A stretch of DNA of 64,000 bases, taken from positions 39,322 to 103,321 of the forward strand of contig JAOZHP010000048.1 of NCBI GenBank assembly GCA_026014815.1. The letters are read 5' to 3'. How positions within the stretch are numbered: the stretch's first letter is position 1; each line of letters starts with the position of its first letter. The stretch comes from Candidatus Bathyarchaeota archaeon. GTDB taxonomy: Archaea; Thermoproteota; Bathyarchaeia; TCS64. This document shows, in pieces, positions 17,333 through 24,270 of this stretch. The position numbers and the translations under genes are program-made. The notes below the pieces were generated by a model. It searched no databases. It had not been told where the DNA came from and worked only from the letters and a program-made list of their open reading frames with translations.

Positions 17333-18096
17333 AGTCCCACAGACTTAACAGAACCTGCCTCAATAAACTTTAAGGTACCCGATTTGACGTAGTTTCTTAT
17401 GCTATGGCCTGTGCAGAAGTCCCTGAAAACATCCACGGCGCCTTGGTAGTACTCTCTGGCCTCAGTTGTACTGGTTCTCTTGTCATAGTTCCACTTTCCT
17501 AGGATCATTAAATCAACGAAGCAGAGCTCCTCCAAGACCTCATATAGGTCTTGCTTCCAGATACCCGGGCAGGGACAGGGCTCCAGAGACACCCAAGTGT
17601 ACTCCCCACGTTCATGCGCGTCCTTCAACTTCTGTAACCTCCACTTCGGCGAGGGGGCATTCCCCTCCTCCCTACGAGAGAACTCATCGTCGAGGGAGAC
17701 GAGGGTCATGCCATGGCGGACGCCGTCCACCGAGGAGAGCCCTAGCTTTGAGGAGGTGGCAACCCGGATTCCCCTGTCAAGTAGAAGCCGTGCAACCTCC
17801 TCCGTGGATTCTCTGACCCTCGGAATTAGGGGATCCGTCAGGAAGCTGATGAAGACCCCTACGGGCTCCAGTCCCTTGCCCAGCTGTTTTGTGATTAGAT
17901 CCACTGTGTTCTTCTTGGGGTATCGTACCTGTCTCCAGTTTTCCCTGCTCTGCCGAGTCGACAATGGACCATAGCAGTAGCCACAGCCCACAGGGCAGCC
18001 CAAGGAGACGTTGACGGCGTGGGGATTCTCCGTCTCTAGGATGACCCGTGCATGCTCTAGAGCCTTTCCCCTTGGCTCATAGAGTTCTCCCAACAT
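17329..18096 (-). CDS. SPL-like radical SAM protein
   Basis: A 255-aa protein with a radical SAM motif in SLGCPVGCGYCYGPL (Cys-x3-Cys-x2-Cys). The layout VNVSLGCPVGCGYCY, then GVFISFLTDPLIP, then VATSSKLGL and YTWVSLEPCPC matches the SplB/photolyase-like COG1533 family, short members of which occur in viruses. Spore photoproduct lyase repairs thymine dimers; other members modify DNA bases, proteins or anticodons, so the substrate is uncertain. Preceded by gaggaggaatcatag, a strong ribosome-binding site. It is coupled to the unknown 398-aa gene downstream. Confidence 0.72.
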   Translation of the reverse strand: MLGELYEPRGKALEHARVILETENPHAVNVSLGCPVGCGYCYGPLSTRQSRENWRQVRYPKKNTVDLITKQLGKGLEPVGVFISFLTDPLIPRVRESTEEVARLLLDRGIRVATSSKLGLSSVDGVRHGMTLVSLDDEFSRREEGNAPSPKWRLQKLKDAHERGEYTWVSLEPCPCPGIWKQDLYEVLEELCFVDLMILGKWNYDKRTSTTEAREYYQGAVDVFRDFCTGHSIRNYVKSGTLKFIEAGSVKSVGL

Positions 18097-18109
18097 CTAT
18101 GATTCCTCC

Positions 18110-18568
18110 TCACGTGCGTGCTGATAGAAATAATCGCTTAATCATGCGATTAATCTCCCCAGCCTTCTCTGGATGATTCATTACATCATCGACTGTAAAC
18201 TGCCTGAATAAAGCGTCAATTTTTAGATTAACGGTTTTCCAATCATATCCGGCAGGGCATTGATCATCAAGGTTTAAAGAATCCTCTGGATGATACACGC
18301 TGACTATTTCGGATTCATAAGCCGTGATTTTAATTTCAAAGTTTTCCTTGTCGGGACTTCCGATGAAACTTAACTCAGACGGCTTGGCAACCCCCTTTAT
18401 AGTTACTGTGGTGAGGTTAGGGTTAAGAGCCTGACACAAACTGTGTCTAATTTCACCTTTTATGAAAGAGGGCATCAACGAACACTCAATGTAAGCGTCT
18501 TCTCTCAGGATCATACGTTTGCAAGGTAGCGTTAGCTGGCTGTTTAAATCAGTTTTATAATACTTCAA
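18110..18568 (-). CDS. Unknown 152-aa replicon protein
   Basis: Not recognised. It is predicted to be mostly beta in the middle (ATVTIKG-like strands TTVTIKGVAKPSELSFIG and FEIKITAYESEIVSVYHP) and helical at the C-terminus (DDVMNHPEKAGEINRMIKRL). TTG at 18566-18568 overlaps the DUF488 stop (TTTGA), and the last codons of DUF488 supply ggaggctgagg as ribosome-binding site. Coupled translation with DUF488 and the radical SAM gene suggests one functional block, but no function can be read from the sequence. Confidence 0.6.
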   Translation of the reverse strand: MKYYKTDLNSQLTLPCKRMILREDAYIECSLMPSFIKGEIRHSLCQALNPNLTTVTIKGVAKPSELSFIGSPDKENFEIKITAYESEIVSVYHPEDSLNLDDQCPAGYDWKTVNLKIDALFRQFTVDDVMNHPEKAGEINRMIKRLFLSART

Positions 18569-18921
18569 ACCTCAGCCTCCTTGACCTTTTTCCTGATGTA
18601 TGATCTATGGCAGAGCTGCTCGTCCTTCTCAGCGCAGAGCAGAACGATTAGTCCATGGACATCCATGAGTTTCCTTATCTCTTTGAGACAGGATTCCTCG
18701 TCGCGTAGGGTTGACGGTAGCTCCCTCGTGACGTTCCCGCATACGGGGAGCCACAGGTATTTCTCACCCAGACGCTTCTCTAGCCCGGTCTTCGTGTAGG
18801 AGCCAAGGAAGGCCTTATGGGGGTAGTCTCGGACATCTACAACTAGGCTAGGGTTCATCGCCTCTAGCTCGTTGAAGAACTCCGTAGGCGTCTTGCCACC
18901 GTAACCGAGTGTACGAATCAG
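18565..18921 (-). CDS. DUF488 protein with CTG start
   Basis: Starting at ATG 18858 would give 97 aa and remove the first strand of the domain. The frame continues upstream as IRTLGYGGKTPTEFFNELE, the exact usual DUF488 opening, back to two CTG codons at 18924 and 18921, before an in-frame TGA. No ATG, GTG or TTG occurs in that extension. CTG 18921 has ggagg 10 bp upstream. The rest fits DUF488: VVDVRDYPHK early and LLCAEKDEQLCHRSYIRKKV late, with conserved Cys-Ala-Glu and Cys-His-Arg. The biochemical function of the family is not settled. Final length 118 aa, in range. Confidence 0.8.
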   Translation of the reverse strand: MIRTLGYGGKTPTEFFNELEAMNPSLVVDVRDYPHKAFLGSYTKTGLEKRLGEKYLWLPVCGNVTRELPSTLRDEESCLKEIRKLMDVHGLIVLLCAEKDEQLCHRSYIRKKVKEAEV

Positions 18922-19052
18922 CAGCCCTCAGCCTCCTTTACTATTAGCTCCTTTAACTCGTCAACGGAAAGCAGCTGGATAAATCCGCAGTGTCCATTTG
19001 GTGGCCCATTCATGAGGGCGATATGCACTACATGTCGATCATCGGTTTTAAT
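18918..19052 (-). CDS. Small protein with uncertain non-ATG start
   Basis: The frame encodes IKTDDRHVVHIALMNGPPNG, then HCGFIQLLSVDELKELIVKE and stops at 18918, overlapping the DUF488 start. The composition is that of a folded protein (beta strand, Gly/Pro turn, helix). An ATG at 19013 would leave 31 residues; the coding appearance extends upstream through WIWIKTDDR to the TAA of the previous gene, which is in the same frame. A ggggtgg lies 6 bp before ATT 19052. Either this is a non-ATG start or a remnant separated from the upstream gene by the stop. Its last codons form the ggaggctgag junction that serves DUF488. Confidence 0.45.
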   Translation of the reverse strand: MKTDDRHVVHIALMNGPPNGHCGFIQLLSVDELKELIVKEAEGC

Positions 19053-19070
19053 CCATATCCACCCCGTGTT

Positions 19071-19451
19071 TTACCAGGCATTCTCGTAGTCTACACTCAT
19101 TAAGACTCGCCAGCCTAAGTCCGTCATTTCATCTTCGAGATCTATCTTCTCAAGTTGCTCGATTAACTGTGTGCGCTTATATCTGGAATATTTGTAAAAT
19201 TCAGATACGACGTAGTTTAGTCCCTGAGAGAAACGGGTTAACTGCTCCAGTTCCTCGGGGGAGACAGCGTTTCCACGCGAATCGCACCATTCTACGATGT
19301 CTTGTATTATAGGTGAAACCTGCCTCCAGTTACCGAGGTTTCTCTCGATCACTTTTTCGTCAACCCACAGGGCGTTCTTCCTTTTCTGCGTCACCTCCTG
19401 TTCACAGGTTTCCTTACAGTCTTTCGCTGCTTGGCTAACTTTATTATCCAT
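19071..19451 (-). CDS. Unknown 126-aa helical protein
   Basis: Not recognised. Almost entirely helical and charged (VDEKVIERNLGNWRQVSPII; QLTRFSQGLNYVVSEFYKYS; TQLIEQLEKIDLEDEM). The ATG shares a base with the stop of the upstream small gene (TAATG), and ggaggctgag lies 6 bp upstream inside that gene's last codons. It belongs to the cluster of small genes joined by this motif in the replicon. Confidence 0.55.
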   Translation of the reverse strand: MDNKVSQAAKDCKETCEQEVTQKRKNALWVDEKVIERNLGNWRQVSPIIQDIVEWCDSRGNAVSPEELEQLTRFSQGLNYVVSEFYKYSRYKRTQLIEQLEKIDLEDEMTDLGWRVLMSVDYENAW

Positions 19452-19615
19452 TAAGACTCAGCCTCCGTTATGATCTTCCTTAGCTCCTCAAGCTCTCTAC
19501 GAGCATCATTTATACCAAGCTCGATACGCCAATCCTCGCTCATAGACCAGCCCATAGTAACCTCGTCTAGGCTGTGCGCTATCTCGCCGATGACGACTGC
19601 TGGCGTTCTCACCAT
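19451..19615 (-). CDS. Unknown small protein (54 aa)
   Basis: Not recognised. From ATG 19615 the protein begins MVRTPAVVIGEIAHSLDEV and ends in a helix RRELEELRKIITEAES. A ggaggccgagg lies 6 bp upstream, matching the junction motif used by its neighbours, which is why I prefer this start; a TTG at 19705 in the same frame would add 30 residues (KCFRRFGNRRDSPPYSVV) and directly overlap the previous stop. Both are possible. Confidence 0.45.
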   Translation of the reverse strand: MVRTPAVVIGEIAHSLDEVTMGWSMSEDWRIELGINDARRELEELRKIITEAES

Positions 19616-19697
19616 CGGTCCTCGGCCTCCGTTTACCACCGAATAAGGTGGAGAATCTCTTCTGTTTCCAAATCGACGGAAACACTTTTCTACTAAC

Positions 19698-19886
19698 TTA
19701 ATCAATTATTTCACACTCCTGTTGGGGAACGGTCGAAACGGCCGTCCCTCTCCAAAGCGTTCGCGCCTCCTTTAAAAACATCCAGGCATTCGCCTCTTTT
19801 AACGAAACACCCAATATTTTAGACGCTTTAGCCGCTTTTTCTGCTAACTTTTTGTTAGCAGATTCACTTAGTTTGAGATGCTGCAT
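19698..19886 (-). CDS. Unknown small helical protein (62 aa)
   Basis: The ATG at 19886 shares one base with the stop of the upstream gene (TAATG) and has ggaggtcaaggaat before it. The product is helical: LKLSESANKKLAEKAAKASK, then a probable helix-turn-helix-like stretch (ILGVSLKEANAWMFLKEAR) and a short tail. It could be a small DNA-binding protein, but I cannot assign a family. Confidence 0.55.
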   Translation of the reverse strand: MQHLKLSESANKKLAEKAAKASKILGVSLKEANAWMFLKEARTLWRGTAVSTVPQQECEIID

Positions 19887-20023
19887 TATTCCTTGACCTC
19901 CATTTCGATCTTTGTTATCCCCCGAACCATCAGAACGTTCTTCTCCGCGATGAGGCCGGATTCGAGCAGCTGTCTGGCAATGTGATTTGCCAATTCGTAA
20001 ACCTTCCAACCATGAACCATCAT
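19886..20023 (-). CDS. Unknown small protein (45 aa)
   Basis: A short frame with protein-like composition: MMVHGWKVYELANHIARQLL, then ESGLIAEKNVLMVRGITKIE. Its ATG overlaps the stop of the Cas4-like gene (ATGA at 20020-20023) and its stop overlaps the next ATG (TAATG), so it is coupled on both sides. This double coupling is the main argument that it is translated. No family recognised. Confidence 0.55.
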   Translation of the reverse strand: MMVHGWKVYELANHIARQLLESGLIAEKNVLMVRGITKIEMEVKE

Positions 20024-20739
20024 GAATCACTCTCCAGAGGGTTTAATGCAGGAACCACCCCTGCACGTGCTCCCTCGATTCTAAAATCAATGTCCGCCGA
20101 ACAATACTCAGGTAAGCACTCCCACTCCTCCTCAGGGCCAGGAAGACCACTGGGGTCCTTATCGTTCAAAGCGGCATCGAGGGCAAACGCCCGAGACCAC
20201 AGAAACGAATCCAGCATGTTCGTCCACTCCTCAACTTCCTCAACCACCACTTCTTCAGCCACCATCAAAACCCGACTTCGACACACATCCAAGAGTTCCC
20301 TGTTCGCATGACCCAACGCAAGATAAGCCTGAACCTGACGACGATAGCCTTGACCGGCACCTTCCCTCTTCTTGTAGAAGGTTGAAGCAGGCATCTTAAG
20401 ATCGTAGAGAATGTCGCCGTTACCGTCGTCGTATACGAAGTCAAGTGTTCCTCGGATGCTGATGCCGTCACGGGTCACGGTGTAGGTCTTCTGGTTGATC
20501 TTGAAGAGTGGGCTCCACTGTCTGTCGAAGGTGAATCCCCGGTAGATGTTCCACAGGCTGCGTGTGTTGAAGGTTGCCTGTTTCGGGTGAACTCTCCGGT
20601 AGTATGCTTTACGCAGGCAGTAGATGAGCTCGGTAACGTGGTAAACATGAGTTTTAGGTAGACGGTATTTTACTGATTTTTTGAGGTGGCAAACGATAGG
20701 GTCAGGAAGATGTTCAAACCCGACTTTAGGTGGAGTCAT
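20020..20739 (-). CDS. Cas4/RecB-like PD-(D/E)XK nuclease of the replicon
   Basis: I use ATG 20739 with aaggaggaatcaacag upstream, giving 239 aa. Segments in order: VYHVTELIYCLRKAYYRRVH (N-terminal Cys and the CLR-xxYY motif of Cas4-like proteins), GTLDFVYDDG (catalytic Asp), DILYDLKMPAS (acidic-x-Lys; Asp in place of the usual Glu), and YRRQVQAYLALG (QxxxY). The C-terminus has only two close cysteines (WECLPEYC), so an iron-sulfur cluster with the first Cys is possible but less certain than in the protein at 9819. Such nucleases are common in archaeal viruses and plasmids, where they process replication or recombination ends. Confidence 0.75.
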   Translation of the reverse strand: MTPPKVGFEHLPDPIVCHLKKSVKYRLPKTHVYHVTELIYCLRKAYYRRVHPKQATFNTRSLWNIYRGFTFDRQWSPLFKINQKTYTVTRDGISIRGTLDFVYDDGNGDILYDLKMPASTFYKKREGAGQGYRRQVQAYLALGHANRELLDVCRSRVLMVAEEVVVEEVEEWTNMLDSFLWSRAFALDAALNDKDPSGLPGPEEEWECLPEYCSADIDFRIEGARAGVVPALNPLESDS

Positions 20740-21493
20740 TCTGTTGATTCCTCCTTGGTTTGGTATAGGTCCAGCCTCGGTCGGTATGTATGATAGTTCC
20801 TTCTTTTTCGATAGTCTCAAGGGTGCGGGTCACTCGACGTGGGGGAATTGTGGATTCAAGCAGATATTGTATGGATGCAACTGTTATGGGGTTTTTCTGT
20901 TTTGTGATTAGTTCCCGTATAGTATCTATGTCAACATCATGTTGACTAGCCGTTTTTTCAGGTTGGCTGATTGGTTCTTCGACAGAATCCTCTAATTGTT
21001 CGTATGTTTGTTTATAGTCTTCGAATGCTTGGCGGTCAGTCTTTCCTCCGGTTTTGAGATCCTTATGTTCCCAATAGACATCCCAGAATATTTGACGGGT
21101 TTCGTAGATAAAGTGTGCCTTCAACCTCTGCTTCAGTTTGTCCCAGCTTACCTGGTCATATATCCCCCATTTGGCAAAAGTGGCTCCCCAGAACCAGTTG
21201 GCGTATTCACCCATGGTCATTTCAGATATTCTCAGGAGTGTTCTTTTCATGTAACCCTGCCCACAATCCGGGCACCGGCACCTTGCCTGCGAGATAACGG
21301 AGTTTCCCTTCTTTTCCTTCAACATAGTTTTGAAGTCCCATAGAGTTCCGTAGTGGAGACAGTAAGGGCAGAGAACCTTCGTCGCCTCCATCGTTTTCCT
21401 GAACATAACATCCTTTCGCGTCACCCCCTCAGGAGTTAACCCAAGGCCCTCAAAGGTGAACTTTGTCTGACGGGGATGTTTAGTGAGAGTCAA
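20726..21493 (-). CDS. Zinc-ribbon and winged-helix protein
   Basis: A 255-aa protein. Residues 42-77 have two Cys pairs, CPYC and CRCPDC, spaced 30 residues apart: a zinc ribbon. The middle is aromatic and helical (YANWFWGATFAKWGIYDQVS) and the last 60 residues form a winged helix (TIRELITKQKNPITVASIQY to GTIIHTDRGWTY). The start is TTG 21493, overlapping the primase stop (TTGA) with ggagg 7 bp upstream. The context, between the primase-helicase and the nuclease, suggests a replication or transcription accessory factor. Confidence 0.6.
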   Translation of the reverse strand: MTLTKHPRQTKFTFEGLGLTPEGVTRKDVMFRKTMEATKVLCPYCLHYGTLWDFKTMLKEKKGNSVISQARCRCPDCGQGYMKRTLLRISEMTMGEYANWFWGATFAKWGIYDQVSWDKLKQRLKAHFIYETRQIFWDVYWEHKDLKTGGKTDRQAFEDYKQTYEQLEDSVEEPISQPEKTASQHDVDIDTIRELITKQKNPITVASIQYLLESTIPPRRVTRTLETIEKEGTIIHTDRGWTYTKPRRNQQNDST

Positions 21494-24270
21494 CTTGGAA
21501 CCTCCCAGCTGTTATCGCTTCGCTGAACGAGTTTATTCAGTTCCTTCATCCCCTCTATTATATTGACGGCCTCATCGTGAGATATCTGGTACTTCTTGAG
21601 GAAGAGTATGAGCCACTCTAGAGTGACTGGGCCCTGAGTTTTGACGGCGGATACAAGTTTCTGAGCTATCGAAGATGTACGCTTCTTGAGCGAGGAACGT
21701 TCATGCACGGCAGAGGAACCCTCAGTCGTGGCTGATAGTTGAGATAAGCCTTTTTCGGGCTTCTTTTCATTTTCAAGTGCAGGCTGTGCAAGGAGAGTAG
21801 GCTCCATTACCTTACCTTTATATATATTATATTTTCTCACTGTAGAAATGCAACTAATAAAGCCTGCACACTTTGCACACCCTACACGTTCCTTATCAGG
21901 TTTCATCATAATTCCCGTCCAACAGTGCCTGCGTTTGTCTCCAATTTTGCGATATCCTTCTCCTAGGTTTGCTACACTGGATATGATCTTCTTTGAGAAG
22001 GTCTGTTTGAGGATGGGGGCGAAGCCCTTCATTTTACAAAATTGGTAGTAGAGTTTGTGAAAGTCATTCTTCGGGACTAATCCTTCTGTTTCGTTGGTGT
22101 CGACACAGTGGTTGAAGAAGGCGGTGGTATCGTCTTCAAGTTCTTCGTATAGTTCTTGTATCTGTTCAGCGGTCTCGTTTCTGGTGAAGTCTCCCTGTTC
22201 TATGAGTCGTCTTCGGCCTTCGAGGGCCCAGTTGAGCATGCCACTTAGTTCTTGAGGTGTGGTGATTTTTCTGAGGATGTCGGGGTCACAGTTTTCTCCG
22301 ACGAAAATGTTCGGGCACTTCATTATGAGGGGTCGCCGGAACCATGCTCTGCTTCTGTCTGGGGAGCGAGGGAGCTTGTTTGTGCTGAAGCTCAACTTGG
22401 CGTAGTTTCTGAATCTGAAGGGATGCTGGTGTTTTTTGGCGGCTTCTATGTAGTCGTCGCCGGTTAGGGATTTGAGGCGGCCGGTGTATTTGAGTTCCTC
22501 GGCGCCGAGGTCTGGAGCGATGTTGGCAAGTTTTCCATATAGTTCTGCTTTCTTGAATCGGTTCGTGACGAGTTCAATGAGTTCAACACTGGCGGTATTG
22601 CTATTACCGAGGAACGCTACGAGGAGGAGTAGTAGTTTGGATTTTCCGTTTTCGCCGTCTCCGATGAGCAGGAGGATTTTTGCCCAGCGGTATTCTTTGA
22701 TGAGATGGTAGCCCACCCATTCCTGAAATGTTATTACGTCGGCTGGGATCACATCGCTGAGGAATTTTAGTATGACGGGGCATTCTGCGTTAGGGTCGTA
22801 TGTGATCGGTAGCCTCGACTTTGCGTGGTATTGAGGGCTGTGTTCAGTGAGTTCTTCCGTGTCGAAGTGGTATACACCGTTTATGAGTACGAGTACGTCG
22901 GGGTCTTCCTCGAACTTGTCTCTGTCGATATAAGTTTCGACCTGCATGAGTTTAACGACTTCTGCAAGCATGTGTCTCTTGGTTTTGTCGCTGAGGAGGT
23001 GTTTAGCCTCTTTCTCAATATAGGATACGCCGTCGGATCTGAATATGCCGAGGTGGGAGCGGTAGCGCCAGGTGATGTCTCCGCCTTTATCGGTTGTCGG
23101 GGTTAGCAGATGGCCTTCGCCGGTGGTTTTGAGGATGTAATCAACTAGGTACGTGGGTATGAAGTTGTCGTTGCCGTCGAAGAATGAGTCGGGGAACACT
23201 GGCTGTCCAGGGTCAGGTGGAGGGGTAGGCTGGTATTTGGCGACATGTCGCTTGAAGCGGCTGCAAGTTTCCCCGAGGCAACCACCGTGTTTGTAGATTG
23301 CGAGACAACTCCAGACTTTTATGCCTTTAACGGCTATCTGTCCGAGTTGATTGTCAACTTGTTTTCTTGTTTCAGCTGGGTCGTAATCTTTAGACTTTGT
23401 GAAAAGTTCATAAATTTCTGACTGGTTGTATCCTTTTGAGTGGGCTTCCATGACGAGGGCGAGGCGCAGTAGACGGTCTTCGCTGTCGATGCTGCTGAGT
23501 TGAGTTCCCTCCTCGGCGAATATTTTGAAGCATGGTTTGAGGCTGGATGTTCTACGCTTTATCTTTTTCTTCTGGGTGGTGGCAGTGACTGCCATCGGTG
23601 GTGCCATTGGTGGTATGTATGGTTCGAGTTTGGCGATGTGCTCTGCGAGTTGGTTATCGGGGCTTATGTTGCCACCGCTTAGTATGTAGCTGAGGCGGTG
23701 GGGTCGCTCCGTGGTGGGGATACCCTTGACACTCATCGTCCCTGGAATTTTGATGATTCGTGGAAGGTCAAAGATGGAGTCCATGCCTTCGGTAGGTGCC
23801 TCATGAAAGTATGCTTCTAGCTTACTGGGAAGAGCGTCATCAACATCGAGGTTGACTCGCTGAATGACATGAAACCCGTTCCCACTCATCGCGATAAGTG
23901 GCTGCTCGTAGCCTTGAACTCTCATCCAAGAAACAAGGTCTATCATGCGTTGCTTTGCCTGTTCAACTTCCTCATCGGTGGCCGCTTCTTTTGATGGATG
24001 TCCACTGTCAACATCGAACGGTATGGCTACGACTCGGCTGACATCCTCCGCGCTCCCTCCCTCCCTGGAACGTGGGTTTATTCCGACATAGCATTGTCTT
24101 TTGCCGCTCCATTTTCGGCAGAGTTTAACAAAGTCATCTTCATTTTGCACCCATTGCTGAATGATGGCGTTGTCTGAACGCCACCCTATAACTCTAATTT
24201 CTGTATACTCGGTGGGTCGGTGTTCGAGCCACTGGTAAAAGTGGCGGACATCTTCTTCATTGAAGTTCAT
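21490..24270 (-). CDS. Primase-polymerase fused to D5-type SF3 helicase
   Basis: A 926-aa replicative protein. The N-terminal archaeo-eukaryotic primase domain shows the DxD motif in AIPFDVDS (Asp86, Asp88), SGNGFH (129-134) and the basic RIIKIPGTMSVKG. A middle Cys region (WSCLAIYKHGGCLGETCSRF) is the PriCT-like linker. The superfamily 3 helicase has Walker A GDGENGKS (537-544), a following acidic strand and the sensor segment KLSFSTNKLPRSPDRSRAWF. A winged helix closes the protein. This AEP-D5 fusion is the standard self-priming replication protein of archaeal and bacterial mobile elements. It overlaps the helicase gene upstream by 4 bp (ATGA). Confidence 0.9.
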   Translation of the reverse strand: MNFNEEDVRHFYQWLEHRPTEYTEIRVIGWRSDNAIIQQWVQNEDDFVKLCRKWSGKRQCYVGINPRSREGGSAEDVSRVVAIPFDVDSGHPSKEAATDEEVEQAKQRMIDLVSWMRVQGYEQPLIAMSGNGFHVIQRVNLDVDDALPSKLEAYFHEAPTEGMDSIFDLPRIIKIPGTMSVKGIPTTERPHRLSYILSGGNISPDNQLAEHIAKLEPYIPPMAPPMAVTATTQKKKIKRRTSSLKPCFKIFAEEGTQLSSIDSEDRLLRLALVMEAHSKGYNQSEIYELFTKSKDYDPAETRKQVDNQLGQIAVKGIKVWSCLAIYKHGGCLGETCSRFKRHVAKYQPTPPPDPGQPVFPDSFFDGNDNFIPTYLVDYILKTTGEGHLLTPTTDKGGDITWRYRSHLGIFRSDGVSYIEKEAKHLLSDKTKRHMLAEVVKLMQVETYIDRDKFEEDPDVLVLINGVYHFDTEELTEHSPQYHAKSRLPITYDPNAECPVILKFLSDVIPADVITFQEWVGYHLIKEYRWAKILLLIGDGENGKSKLLLLLVAFLGNSNTASVELIELVTNRFKKAELYGKLANIAPDLGAEELKYTGRLKSLTGDDYIEAAKKHQHPFRFRNYAKLSFSTNKLPRSPDRSRAWFRRPLIMKCPNIFVGENCDPDILRKITTPQELSGMLNWALEGRRRLIEQGDFTRNETAEQIQELYEELEDDTTAFFNHCVDTNETEGLVPKNDFHKLYYQFCKMKGFAPILKQTFSKKIISSVANLGEGYRKIGDKRRHCWTGIMMKPDKERVGCAKCAGFISCISTVRKYNIYKGKVMEPTLLAQPALENEKKPEKGLSQLSATTEGSSAVHERSSLKKRTSSIAQKLVSAVKTQGPVTLEWLILFLKKYQISHDEAVNIIEGMKELNKLVQRSDNSWEVPS

